The notes under the pieces: model-generated
Seen by the model: the letters and a program-made list of their open reading frames with translations, nothing else
Told to the model about the DNA's origin: nothing
Databases searched by the model: none
In this document: positions 24,833 to 33,456 of the stretch, in pieces
Numbering within the stretch: position 1 is the stretch's first letter
How the letters are laid out: each line of letters opens with the position of its first letter
NCBI GenBank assembly: GCA_035934555.1
Contig: DASYXT010000085.1
Location: 1 to 64,000, forward strand
From: DASYXT01 sp035934555
GTDB taxonomy: Bacteria > Verrucomicrobiota > Verrucomicrobiia > Limisphaerales > UBA8199
Direction: 5' to 3'
Length of the DNA stretch: 64,000 nucleotides
Program-made: the position numbers and the translations under genes

Positions 24833-27006
24833 AGGTTACGAGCCAAATGATGCGAGGCGGATCCCTGGTCGAGCGCCAGGGGAAGCTCAATCGTGAACCG
24901 GCTGCCCTTTCCCACCTCGCTGTGAACACGGACGCGCCCGCCATGCGCCTCGACGATGTGTTTGACGATGCTCAAGCCAATACCGACGCCTTGGGTCTGA
25001 CGCCGCAATTCATTCCCGCGCCGGTAAAAGCGCTCGAAGATACGTTCGTGCTCCGAGGCCGGGATACCTTCGCCCCGGTCCTGGACCCAGAGCGCACAAA
25101 TCGCGCATGCAGTCGTGGCGTTGGCGGCTGAGGACAATGACTGATTCCCTTGCACGTTGCGGTCAGGACCATTCCAAGCTAGTGTGGCCATCTCCAAACC
25201 GACGGTGACCGTGCCGTTGGGCGGGGAATATTTGATCGCGTTATCCAGCAGATTGATCAGGGCCTGTTGGATGGCTTTGCCGTCCAGAAGTGGTTGATAG
25301 TGGATCGTTGATGGTTGCTGGGCGGCTAGAGCCAGGTGGATGTGGGATTCTGCGGCGTAAGGTTCCATCAGCTTGACGGTTTGCTCGACCAGCGCCACCA
25401 GGTCCGTGGGTTCGAATTCGTATTGCTTGCGGCCCTGCTCGATGCGGGAAAAATCCAGCACGTTTTCGATTAGTGAGGAGAGCCGCCGGCATTCCTGGAC
25501 GATGAATTGGAAATATTCCTGCTGTTTGGTGCTGGCGGTCACTTTGCCGCGCGCCAGGCTCTCGGCCAGCAACCGCACCGAAGCGATGGGCGCCCGCAAC
25601 TCGTGGGACACGCTGGAGACGAAGTTGCTCTTCATTTCGCTGAGCCGGAGCTGGCGTTGGAATGCGCGATAGGCCGCGGCCAAACCGACCACCGCCGCCA
25701 AAGCCGCAGCTATGATGAGCGCGCCGAACCAGTACACCCGCGCCTTTTGGACGGCGAATAACGTGTCCGGGCTGGTGAGGTAAATATTGAGCCGCATTTG
25801 GTCGCCGGTCGCGCCAGGTGGCGTGGCCGACGACAGCACGTCGGTCGCGAGCACGGGGCCAAAATTCTTCAGTTGTTCAGTGACGTCTTCCTTCGCATCA
25901 AAGCCAATCCCTTTGCTGATGCGATGGACAGACCGCCAGACTCGCAGAGCGGGCGCTGACTGGATAACTCGTTCCCCGGCAAGCTCGACGCCCACCCCGA
26001 AGTAATCGGGCAGCCCACGGGTGGACAGAGCGAGCCGGCTCAGACGCGCGCCCAGGTCCGATTCGCTGCGGCAGTAGTAAACAATATTGGTCCCTGAGCG
26101 GCTTGCGGGAATGGCCAGCCACCTTTGGGCGGCGTATCCCGGCGCAGTGAACCAGACCCAGCCGCCGCGGAGCAAAGGGCCTTGCGCCGCGGTATAAAAG
26201 TCGCGCGCGGCGGATTGCTCGTTCCAAATGCGGCGCCATTTGCCAACGGTGGACTCCGGTAAGCCCGGCTGCCGCTCCAGCAGGTCCAACATCAATGGTG
26301 TGACCGCAGAGGGGCGGCACACCAGGTTCGAGCACAAATTTTCCACAGCTCCCCCCAGGTCAGCGGGTGCTCCGTGTAAGTATTGAATGATTTTCAGACC
26401 CGCGAGCACCCCCAGCGGCAAACCGCCCTCGCTTGCCACATCAGAATATTTGTCTCGCACCATGGCAAATTCCTCTTGAGCGGCTTGAGCCTTGTTTTGT
26501 TTGGCCAGCAACAGCCCGGAAGCATACCGAGCGGCTGCGGCAAATCGGCGCGGCGGATTGGCTTCAATGAATTGGCGGTAAGCGCGCAGCGCCGGGTCGG
26601 GGCTGTCGTCGCGGGCTTCGGCTTCGCGCGCAGTTTGCCACAGACGCGCCAGGCGGGGTTGGAGCGCTGCGAGGTCCAAAGGCTCGGGAGCCGGATCGGG
26701 GTTATAGGGTGGGGGTGAAACGATCCGCCCGAGCGAGTCCACGGTGAATTGCCGAGCGCCATCGCTATCAAGCGAGGGGGAGGCTTCGGAAGCGAAGTTG
26801 GTGAGGGTGTTCCAAAACTGTTGCGCGAGCGAATCGGCGAGGCCCTGGGCGCGCTGGGCGGCGTCCTGGCGGGCCAACGCGCGGTCCTGCCGCAACGACA
26901 GCAAGCCGACGGTGGCCAGAATAGCGCAGGGGAGCAGGATCAGCGCGCCCTGCCAGAAGAAACCTGGGTGCCGTTGGTTCGCGGGTTGACCCATGACTCC
27001 ATCCAT
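24829..27006 (-). CDS. Membrane sensor histidine kinase with TPR-like periplasmic domain
   Basis: A 725-aa kinase paired with the response regulator downstream. Helix 1 (about residues 21-38) and helix 2 (about 427-447) enclose a large periplasmic domain of about 385 residues. In it, residues about 125-195 (FAAAARYASGLLLAKQNKAQ and similar) look like TPR helices, an unusual sensor. His468 in SSVSHELRAPIASVRL is the phospho-site, and the ATPase domain has the N box (LINLLDNAIKYS), G1 (VQDRGEGIP) and G2 (TQGVGIGLSI). ATG at 27006 is used; a second ATG four codons later has a closer GGAG. Confidence 0.92.
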   Translation of the reverse strand: MDGVMGQPANQRHPGFFWQGALILLPCAILATVGLLSLRQDRALARQDAAQRAQGLADSLAQQFWNTLTNFASEASPSLDSDGARQFTVDSLGRIVSPPPYNPDPAPEPLDLAALQPRLARLWQTAREAEARDDSPDPALRAYRQFIEANPPRRFAAAARYASGLLLAKQNKAQAAQEEFAMVRDKYSDVASEGGLPLGVLAGLKIIQYLHGAPADLGGAVENLCSNLVCRPSAVTPLMLDLLERQPGLPESTVGKWRRIWNEQSAARDFYTAAQGPLLRGGWVWFTAPGYAAQRWLAIPASRSGTNIVYYCRSESDLGARLSRLALSTRGLPDYFGVGVELAGERVIQSAPALRVWRSVHRISKGIGFDAKEDVTEQLKNFGPVLATDVLSSATPPGATGDQMRLNIYLTSPDTLFAVQKARVYWFGALIIAAALAAVVGLAAAYRAFQRQLRLSEMKSNFVSSVSHELRAPIASVRLLAESLARGKVTASTKQQEYFQFIVQECRRLSSLIENVLDFSRIEQGRKQYEFEPTDLVALVEQTVKLMEPYAAESHIHLALAAQQPSTIHYQPLLDGKAIQQALINLLDNAIKYSPPNGTVTVGLEMATLAWNGPDRNVQGNQSLSSAANATTACAICALWVQDRGEGIPASEHERIFERFYRRGNELRRQTQGVGIGLSIVKHIVEAHGGRVRVHSEVGKGSRFTIELPLALDQGSASHHLARNL

Positions 27007-27077
27007 GTTCGGTGCAACCTAACCCTGGCAGGCTGGAGAATTGTCATGGTTTTGTAAAATACAACCCGGGACTCGCC

Positions 27078-27704
27078 CTAAGCCGCAACGGCCCCTTTGG
27101 CCGCATGAATAAATGCCTCGACCTTTTGCTGGTCTTTCTTCCCAGGCGAAGTTTCGACGCCACTGGAAACATCCACACCGTACGGCTGAACTTGCTGAAT
27201 GGCCGTCGCGACGTTTTCCGGAGTCAAGCCGCCCGCCAGGAAAATGGGGCGGCCACGGCCCTGCACCGTGCGCGCCAACTCCCAATTGAAGGTGGCGCCG
27301 GTGCCGCCCACGACCTCCGCTGAGTAGGCATCCAGCAGCCACGCGTCGGTAGGATAAAGCGCAACCGCTTCGAGCGAGGCGGCATCCCGAATCCGGAACG
27401 CCTTCATGCTCATGATGCCGAACTGAGAACAATATTCCGGAGGTTCATCCCCATGAAACTGCAGCAGGTTCAGACCGCATTCACTGAGGGCGCGTAGCAC
27501 GAGCTCTTCCGGCGCGTTGACGAACACGCCCACCTTCACGACGGGCGCGGGCAATCGGCGCACGATTTCCCGCGCCCGCTCAACAGAGACGTGGCGCGGG
27601 CTGGACTCGTAAAAAACGAACCCCAGCGCGTCCGCCCCGGCGTTCGCCGCGGCGAGGGCATCCGCCTCATTAGTAAGCCCGCAGATTTTGACAATGACAG
27701 ACAT
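27078..27704 (-). CDS. trpF: Phosphoribosylanthranilate isomerase
   Basis: A TIM-barrel enzyme of tryptophan synthesis converting phosphoribosyl anthranilate to CDRP. Cys in VKICGLTNEADA, FHGDEPPEY, LLDAYSAEVVGGTG and the DVSSGVETSPGKKD C-terminal phosphate loop are diagnostic. At 208 aa it has the usual length. No other trp gene is adjacent; trpF often stands alone in this group. Confidence 0.96.
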   Translation of the reverse strand: MSVIVKICGLTNEADALAAANAGADALGFVFYESSPRHVSVERAREIVRRLPAPVVKVGVFVNAPEELVLRALSECGLNLLQFHGDEPPEYCSQFGIMSMKAFRIRDAASLEAVALYPTDAWLLDAYSAEVVGGTGATFNWELARTVQGRGRPIFLAGGLTPENVATAIQQVQPYGVDVSSGVETSPGKKDQQKVEAFIHAAKGAVAA

Positions 27705-27840
27705 CGAATCCGGTTAGCATTCCACAGGGACTGTGCAGCGACAACCCTGTTCCTCGTTGCCACTGGTTCCCAGAATTCCATTTTCAAAGGGCCTGACCGG
27801 CAGGTTTCGCGAGAACAGATTTGTATCGGGCATGTCGTCA

Positions 27841-27890
27841 ATTTAATCTTCTATTAATCTCCATTTAATCTTCGAGTGGAAATTTAAGAT
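27841..27890 (+). promoter_or_regulatory. PhoB-like tandem 11-bp repeats with -10 element
   Basis: Three 11-mers stand head to tail: ATTTAATCTTC (27841-27851), TATTAATCTCC (27852-27862) and ATTTAATCTTC (27863-27873). The first and third are identical. A TAAGAT (27885-27890) lies 11 bases after the last unit, in the position of a -10 box. An array of direct repeats on an 11-bp spacing that replaces the -35 box is the layout of OmpR/PhoB-activated promoters. The lipoprotein gene at 27979 would be the target. Confidence 0.6.
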
Positions 27891-27978
27891 GACATGAATG
27901 GAACCGCGTCCATTGGGCCAGGCTCCCGCGACCGTCACCCTCCGGGCCGGTTCCGGGGACCATAGTGGAGAATAGTTT

Positions 27979-28467
27979 ATGCGCATCTTAGGCTTGGTGA
28001 GTTTGATTGCTTCAACGCTGATCTTCGTTTCGTGCACCGCACCGCAGTTGACCGTTAATCCGGTTGGCCCGGCGCCGGCTGCCTGGTCCCCGTTGGCGCC
28101 GGCCGGCGCCAAGGGCCAACTGCAGGTCTATACGCAAACCGATGAATTCGAGATTGACCATGACGTGCCTTATTTCCCCCACACCGACTACCGGGTTTTG
28201 ACGCCGGCGGGGAAAGCCGTCCGGCGGGTGTGGAACTCGCAGAGTCATGAGGACGAAATGCCCACCGTCGTGAGTCTGCCCGCGGGCAACTATATGGTCC
28301 AGGCTCAAGCCGAGTTTTACGGGGTGATTAACGTGCCGGTCGTGGTAAAGCCGGGTGCGTTGACGAGAGTGTTTTTGCAGCCGGGCTGGGTTCCGGGCGC
28401 CACCGTCGCCAGCTCCGATTTGGTCCAACTGCCCCATGGCTATTACATTGGCTGGCGCGGAAACTGA
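27979..28467 (+). CDS. Predicted lipoprotein of unknown function
   Basis: A 162-aa lipoprotein: the signal ends in the lipobox FVSC (Cys19). The mature part has a short Pro-rich linker, then a beta-rich region with an Ig-like or transthyretin-like feel (VVSLPAGNYMVQAQAEFYG, VPVVVKPGALTRVFL). I do not recognise a family. A tandem 11-bp repeat array lies about 105 bases upstream. fdxA follows 20 bases after its stop codon. Confidence 0.75.
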   Translation: MRILGLVSLIASTLIFVSCTAPQLTVNPVGPAPAAWSPLAPAGAKGQLQVYTQTDEFEIDHDVPYFPHTDYRVLTPAGKAVRRVWNSQSHEDEMPTVVSLPAGNYMVQAQAEFYGVINVPVVVKPGALTRVFLQPGWVPGATVASSDLVQLPHGYYIGWRGN

Positions 28468-28487
28468 AATGCGCTACAATAGGTTTC

Positions 28488-28808
28488 ATGGCCCACGTTG
28501 TTACCAACAAATGCAATGGCTGCAAGTTCACCGACTGTGTCGAGGTCTGTCCTGTAGCCTGTTTTTACGAACTCGACAATCAACTGGTGATTCACCCGGA
28601 TGAATGCATCGATTGCACCGCTTGCGTGTCGGAGTGTCCGGTCCAGGCAATCTACGCCGAGGCCGACCTGCCGGGCGATTTTCAGGCTGCGGTCGAGTTC
28701 AATGCCACCGAATCCCGCCGCGTGAAGGATGCCGGCCAGGACGCGCTGGTCCAAAAGAAGGACCCGCTGCCGACGGCAGAGGCGCGAAAAGCCGAGCTAG
28801 GGTTTTAG
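28488..28808 (+). CDS. fdxA: Seven-iron ferredoxin, FdxA-type
   Basis: A 106-aa electron carrier with one 3Fe-4S and one 4Fe-4S cluster. By analogy with Azotobacter ferredoxin I, Cys9, Cys17 and Cys50 hold the 3Fe-4S cluster and Cys21, Cys40, Cys43 and Cys46 the 4Fe-4S cluster; the motif pieces are CNGCKFTDCVEVCPV and CIDCTACVSECPV. A TACAAT lies 8 bases before the ATG, so the message may have a very short leader. The last 12 bases overlap the convergent mutM gene. Confidence 0.95.
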   Translation: MAHVVTNKCNGCKFTDCVEVCPVACFYELDNQLVIHPDECIDCTACVSECPVQAIYAEADLPGDFQAAVEFNATESRRVKDAGQDALVQKKDPLPTAEARKAELGF

Positions 28809-29702
28809 CCGAGCAGCCGGCGTCGGCGGTCCGCGCTGGCACTGCGGACAGAAGAAAGTGCTGCGCGCCGCCTGAACGATGCGCCGGACGGCTCGACCGC
28901 ATCGAACACAAGGTTTGCCCTCGCGGTCATAAACCCGCAACCGTTCTTCGTAGGTGAGCGGAGTATCCTGGTTGGCGCCGTAGTAAAAAAGGTTGAGTCG
29001 AGCCTCGCGCTCCGGGCGGCGGCTTTTGGCGCTGCCGCTAAAGTTCAATGGCACGGTGCTGCCGCACAGGATGGCCTGACGCAGCACACTGCGCAGTGCC
29101 CGCCACAACCGGCGCACCTCGGGCCGCGTGAGCTGCCCCGCAGGCACACTCGGCCGCAATCTGGCGCGGAACAACGCCTCGCTGGCGTAGATGTTCCCCA
29201 CTCCCGCAAGGGCCGATTGATCCAGCAGCTTCACTTTGATCGCCTGACGCGAGTCGCCCAGCGCCTGCGCCAAACTCCGCGCACTAAAATCCTTGCCCAG
29301 GGGTTCCGGCCCCAACCTCGCCAGCGCTCCCGTCGCGAGCGTGAAGCGTCCAAAGTAACGGGTGTCCTCGAAGATAAATTTCTCGCGCCCAAGTTCGAGC
29401 ACCACGGCGGCGTGCTTCGGCTCAACCGACCCTGCGGGCGCCAAATACATTCGGCCGGTCATCCCCAAATGCCCGAGCAGGGAGATCGCGCCGGTTCGTC
29501 TGCGCCGCAACGTGAACACGAGGAATTTCCCCCGGCGCGCAACCTCCGTAAAGCGCGCGCCGCGCAGCGTTCGGCCCAGCTCCGCGACGCTGGTCGGCAA
29601 CAAGACCTTGGCCCGGCGCACGCGCACCGAGCGAATAGTTTTGCCAACCAAAAGGGGTCGCAAGTGACGAACCAGCACTTCGACTTCGGGCAATTCAGGC
29701 AT
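28797..29702 (-). CDS. mutM: Formamidopyrimidine-DNA glycosylase
   Basis: Removes 8-oxoguanine and ring-opened purines, then cleaves the backbone. MPELPEVEVLVRHL carries the N-terminal proline nucleophile Pro2 and Glu3. RRGKFLVF holds the lysine near residue 60. The C-terminal zinc finger (about residues 255-290) is CVRCG then FCPQCQ. At 301 aa it is slightly longer than usual. It converges with fdxA, overlapping by 12 bases. Confidence 0.95.
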   Translation of the reverse strand: MPELPEVEVLVRHLRPLLVGKTIRSVRVRRAKVLLPTSVAELGRTLRGARFTEVARRGKFLVFTLRRRRTGAISLLGHLGMTGRMYLAPAGSVEPKHAAVVLELGREKFIFEDTRYFGRFTLATGALARLGPEPLGKDFSARSLAQALGDSRQAIKVKLLDQSALAGVGNIYASEALFRARLRPSVPAGQLTRPEVRRLWRALRSVLRQAILCGSTVPLNFSGSAKSRRPEREARLNLFYYGANQDTPLTYEERLRVYDREGKPCVRCGRAVRRIVQAARSTFFCPQCQRGPPTPAARLKP

Positions 29703-29936
29703 GCAGGAACCTTAAATACCGCTGGCGATGGCCGAAAAGCAACTCGACTGAAAAGCAGCAGTCAGTGGTCTGAGCTCAGGACATCGGAGGACCAGAGCCG
29801 CCCCCGCTCCGGTCCGGTCAGGCGTGGTGGGCGGCCCGTCTAAGGGTTTCCCTTAGCGCCTCTAGTTCAAAACCCCTAGACAAAATAAGAGCAGGTCCTA
29901 ATTGTCTTGACTCGTGCCTTCTCCTAAATTGCTTCC

Positions 29937-30986
29937 ATGCAGACAACATATGTTAGGCAGCCTTCCCCAGCGAAAAGCCAATTTAATGCTGTCGCGGCCG
30001 GTGGCGGCGGCCTGGCGTTGCGCGGGGGGGCGGGCAGCAATGGCCCGGTCCCGCGGCGGGCGGCTCCGTACAAAGGCCGCGGGGGCGCCAACGGCAACGG
30101 GCAGAGCGACCGGGGTTTGATCGAAGCGCTGGGGGCCTCGAAGGTGTTTCAGGATTACGAGCGGGCCTTCACGGAGGCCACGGGGTTGCCGGTGGCCTTG
30201 CGGCCAGTGGAAACGTGGCAGTTACCGCATCACGGCAGGCGCAACGAAGGCCCGTTTTGCTCGCTCATATCCGAGAAAAGCCGTGCGTGTGCGTCGTGCC
30301 TCTCGATGCAGGAACGGTTGTCGCAGGCGGCCACTCTGGAAGCGCAAACGCTGGGTTGTCCCAACGGGCTGTGCGATACGGCGGTGCCGGTGCGGTTGGG
30401 CGATCGGTTGATCGGATTTTTGCAGACCGGGCAGGTATTCCGCAAGAAGCCGACGGAATCGCAATTCGAACGGGCGGCGCGGCAAGTGGCGCAATGGGGC
30501 GTGGACGTGAGCGTGGCGACGCTGCGCGAGGCCTATTTCGCGACGCGAGTAGTGCCCACGCGGCAACACGAAGCGGTGGTAAAACTCCTAACAATTTTTG
30601 CTCAACACCTCTCAATGTTAAGTAACCAGGTGATCGTGCAGCAGGACCACGCCGAACCGCCGGTCATCACGCGCGCCAAGGAGTACATCCAGGAACACCA
30701 AACCGAGAACCTGCGCCTGGGTCATGTCGCCAAAGCGTGCAATACCAGCACGTTTTATTTCTGCAAAATGTTCAAGAAGATTACCGGGATCAACTTCACC
30801 GATTACCTTTCGCGGGTGCGAATTGAAAAATCCAAGAACCTCCTGCTCAATCCCAACCTGCGGGTCAGCGAAATTGCCTTTGAAGTCGGGTTCCAGTCCC
30901 TCACCCATTTCAACCGCGTGTTTAAGAAGATCCTCGGCCAGTCTCCGACAGAGTACCGCGCGCAATTGCTGGGCAAAATGGTCTGA
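29937..30986 (+). CDS. AraC-family regulator with PocR-like sensory domain
   Basis: A 349-aa transcription factor. After a Gly/Arg-rich low-complexity N-terminus (residues about 15-58), residues about 65-235 contain a PocR-type ligand domain with the cysteine cluster EKSRACASC then LGCPNGLCDTAVPV. The C-terminal AraC helix-turn-helix pair is clear: LRLGHVAKACNTSTFYFCKMF and VSEIAFEVGFQSLTHFNRVFK. PocR domains bind small hydrocarbon derivatives such as propanediol. The target genes are not evident; queE lies downstream but separated by a structured spacer. Confidence 0.9.
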   Translation: MQTTYVRQPSPAKSQFNAVAAGGGGLALRGGAGSNGPVPRRAAPYKGRGGANGNGQSDRGLIEALGASKVFQDYERAFTEATGLPVALRPVETWQLPHHGRRNEGPFCSLISEKSRACASCLSMQERLSQAATLEAQTLGCPNGLCDTAVPVRLGDRLIGFLQTGQVFRKKPTESQFERAARQVAQWGVDVSVATLREAYFATRVVPTRQHEAVVKLLTIFAQHLSMLSNQVIVQQDHAEPPVITRAKEYIQEHQTENLRLGHVAKACNTSTFYFCKMFKKITGINFTDYLSRVRIEKSKNLLLNPNLRVSEIAFEVGFQSLTHFNRVFKKILGQSPTEYRAQLLGKMV

Positions 30987-30996
30987 ACGATTCAGG

Positions 30997-31084
30997 TTAC
31001 CTCGAGTTTCTCACTCAAGGGCTCAATAACCATCGTTCGATATTCCATGGTCTGGACGCAATGGTCATTGGTTATTCGAGGTAA
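30997..31084 (+). promoter_or_regulatory. Structured spacer before queE (candidate leader or terminator)
   Basis: Two nested pairings meet in one contiguous 3' strand: TTACCTCGA (30997-31005) pairs with TCGAGGTAA (31076-31084), and AATAACCA (31025-31032) pairs with TGGTTATT (31069-31076). CCAT and ATGG copies lie inside the loop. It begins 11 bases after the AraC gene stop and ends 22 bases before the queE ATG. It could be an RNA leader sensing a queuosine precursor, a terminator of the upstream gene, or a protein operator. Confidence 0.5.
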
Positions 31085-31105
31085 TATCCGCTATCGTGCC
31101 GTGGC

Positions 31106-31846
31106 ATGTCGGACAGTTTGGCAGTCAACGAAATCTACCTCAGCCTGCAAGGGGAAAGCACCCTGGCGGGGCTGCCCTGCATTTTCATTCGGCTCACCGC
31201 TTGCAATCTGCGTTGCTCGTACTGCGATACCGCTTATGCCTTTACCGAAGGAAAACGCATGCCGGTGGACGCAGTGTGTGCGGAAGTGGCACGGCTGGCG
31301 AAGCCATTTGAAAATGGTTCTGCCGGCGCGCCAAGCCGTTTGCCACTGGTTGAATTAACCGGCGGCGAGCCCTTATTGCAAAAGGGTTCGCTGCCCCTGA
31401 TGCAAGCGTTATGCGATGAAGATTACACCGTGCTGCTGGAAACCAGCGGCGCGCTGGATATCGCGCCGGTGGATCCGCGCGTTCGGCGCATCATGGATTT
31501 GAAATGCCCCAGCAGCGGCGAGTCCGACCGCAATCGCTGGGAGAACCTGCGCCACCTCAAATCCACTGACGAGGTCAAGTTTGTGATCGGCACGGTTGAG
31601 GATTATGAATGGGCGAGGGACGCGATTGGAACGCACGGATTGGCGGGGATTTGTCCGATGCTCTTTTCGTGGGTGCATCCACTGGCGCCGGAACAGCAAG
31701 ACAAAACGCTGAAGCGTGTGCCGGCCGGCCAAACACCGCTATCACGCCGGGAGTTAGTTGAGCGGGTGATCGCCGACTCGTTGCCGGTGCGGTTTCAGGT
31801 GCAGCTTCATAAACTGATTTGGCCACCTGAACAAAAAGGCGTGTGA
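31106..31846 (+). CDS. queE: 7-carboxy-7-deazaguanine synthase
   Basis: A radical SAM enzyme that makes the 7-deazapurine core of queuosine and related bases. The cluster motif is CNLRCSYC (Cys33, Cys37, Cys40), preceded by SLQGES, and the TGGEPLLQ SAM-binding motif follows. At 246 aa it is a normal length. No queC, queD or queF is adjacent. Confidence 0.95.
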   Translation: MSDSLAVNEIYLSLQGESTLAGLPCIFIRLTACNLRCSYCDTAYAFTEGKRMPVDAVCAEVARLAKPFENGSAGAPSRLPLVELTGGEPLLQKGSLPLMQALCDEDYTVLLETSGALDIAPVDPRVRRIMDLKCPSSGESDRNRWENLRHLKSTDEVKFVIGTVEDYEWARDAIGTHGLAGICPMLFSWVHPLAPEQQDKTLKRVPAGQTPLSRRELVERVIADSLPVRFQVQLHKLIWPPEQKGV

Positions 31847-31959
31847 CCACCGGCCTCGTTTCGAAGACATGAGGCCGCATTCCCTTACTCCTTTTTTTAC
31901 GGTTCCATAGCCCCAGTTTGCCCTTTTCCTTTGCAGTGGCTCTTTTTACCTTGGCCGCA

Positions 31960-32583
31960 ATGAGCTCATCGAACTATCGGGTCCGGCGGGCGACGCTCGA
32001 GGACGTCACGGTCCTAATGGAGCTGTGGAAGTCGATGAAGTACCCCGCCGATGAATTGGCGCGGCGCATAACGGAATTCCAGGTGGCTGAAGGGGCGGAT
32101 GGGAAGGTGCTTGGCGCCGTGGGTCTGCAAATGGCGCAGCGCCAGGGCCGCATTCACAGCGAGGCTTTTGGCGATTTTTCCGTGGCAGACCATGTGCGGC
32201 CGCTGCTGTGGGACCGGCTCAATGCTTTGGCGGCTAACCACGGATTGCTCCGGCTCTGGAGCCAGGAACAAGCGCCGTTTTGGAGTCACTGCGGGCTGGT
32301 CAAGCCGGACCCGGAAGCCCTGGAAAAGCTGCCGGAAGGCTGGCGGGGTTCACCCGGGCCCTGGTTGACGTTGAAATTGAAGGAAGACATCGCTGAGGTG
32401 ATCTCCGCCGACAAAGAATTCGCGATGTACATGGCGGCGGAAAAGGAACGCACCGCGCGGGCGATGCAACAGGCCAAAATGCTCAAAGCGATCGCGACGC
32501 TAGTGGCCCTGGTCGTGCTGGCATTGGTCATGGCCGGCGGATTCCTGCTGCTGCGCCACAACCCCCGGTTGCTGCAACATTGA
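31960..32583 (+). CDS. GNAT-like protein with C-terminal membrane helix
   Basis: A 207-aa protein. The N-terminus (YRVRRATLEDVTVLMELWKSM) resembles the first strand and helices of a GNAT acetyltransferase, but the acetyl-CoA pyrophosphate loop is not clear, so activity is uncertain. Residues about 182-203 (IATLVALVVLALVMAGGFLLL) form a tail-anchor helix, an unusual arrangement. The ATG at 31960 is preferred. The last 84 bases overlap the 3' end of the convergent lipA gene. Confidence 0.65.
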   Translation: MSSSNYRVRRATLEDVTVLMELWKSMKYPADELARRITEFQVAEGADGKVLGAVGLQMAQRQGRIHSEAFGDFSVADHVRPLLWDRLNALAANHGLLRLWSQEQAPFWSHCGLVKPDPEALEKLPEGWRGSPGPWLTLKLKEDIAEVISADKEFAMYMAAEKERTARAMQQAKMLKAIATLVALVVLALVMAGGFLLLRHNPRLLQH

Positions 32584-33456
32584 AGAGAACTCGTCGGCGT
32601 GGTAGGAACTGCGCACCATCGGTCCGCTGGCCACATGCACAAATCCCATCTGGCGCGCGTGCCGCCCATATTCAACGAATTTTTCCGGACGCACATACTC
32701 GAGCACGGGCAGATGCCGCAACGTCGGCTGCAAGTACTGGCCGAGCGTGAGAATATCGCACCCGGCCTGCCGTAAGTCAGCCAGCGCCGTAAACAGCTCT
32801 TCTTCGGTCTCGCCCAATCCGAGCATCAGACCGGACTTGGTAAAGATGGCTCCCGCGCGAGCTTTTACCTTGGCCAGCACGCGCAGTGAGCGGTCGTAAG
32901 TGGCACGGGACCGCACAGCGGGCGTGAGCCGCCGCACCGTCTCGAGATTGTGATTGAAAATGTTCGGCTGGGCGGCCAGGACGGCGTCGATCGCCGCGTC
33001 GCGCGCGTTGAAGTCCGGCGTCAGCACTTCGATCACAATGCCCGGGTTTAACGCGCGTACGGCCACGATGGTTTGGCGAAAGTGGTCCGCACCGCCATCG
33101 GCCAGGTCGTCGCGGGCGACGGCCGTGATGACGACGTGGCGCAAATGCATTCGGTGGGCGGCTTCGGCAACGCGCGCCGGTTCGTCGGCTTCGAGCGGCA
33201 GCGGGCGCGCGGTGGTGACGGCGCAGAACGCGCAGGCCCGCGTGCAGCGGTCCCCGCCGATCATGAAGGTAGCGGTGCCGTGGCTCCAGCATTCCCAATG
33301 GTTGGGGCACTGGGCGCTTTGGCAAACCGTGTGGAGCTTCAGTTCGTCCAGCAGGGCGCGGGTGTGGGCGAAGCGATCGGTCGTGGGCAGCCGAATGCGC
33401 AGCCACTCGGGCAGGCGCTGGCGCGGCGGCGTCTCAGCGGGCTTCAGTCCGGGCAT
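32500..33456 (-). CDS. lipA: Lipoyl synthase
   Basis: A radical SAM enzyme that inserts two sulfurs into octanoyl-lysine domains. The auxiliary cluster motif is CQSAQCPNHWEC (Cys45, Cys50, Cys56), the radical SAM motif is CTRACAFC (Cys71, Cys75, Cys78), and the C-terminal serine ligand lies in VRSSYHAD. From the ATG at 33456 the protein is 318 aa. The last 30 residues after SSYHAD are low-complexity (Gln-rich) and lie antisense to the GNAT-like gene. It overlaps the end of the glutaredoxin gene by 23 bases and is last in the gcvT-gcvH-grx-lipA operon. Confidence 0.96.
   Translation of the reverse strand: MPGLKPAETPPRQRLPEWLRIRLPTTDRFAHTRALLDELKLHTVCQSAQCPNHWECWSHGTATFMIGGDRCTRACAFCAVTTARPLPLEADEPARVAEAAHRMHLRHVVITAVARDDLADGGADHFRQTIVAVRALNPGIVIEVLTPDFNARDAAIDAVLAAQPNIFNHNLETVRRLTPAVRSRATYDRSLRVLAKVKARAGAIFTKSGLMLGLGETEEELFTALADLRQAGCDILTLGQYLQPTLRHLPVLEYVRPEKFVEYGRHARQMGFVHVASGPMVRSSYHADEFSSMLQQPGVVAQQQESAGHDQCQHDQGH

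Noticed and set aside
30997..31105. preQ1-I or preQ1-II riboswitch before queE
   Set aside because: The spacer has strong pairing but lacks the small H-type pseudoknot layout of preQ1-I and the A-rich tail; it is listed only as a structured spacer.
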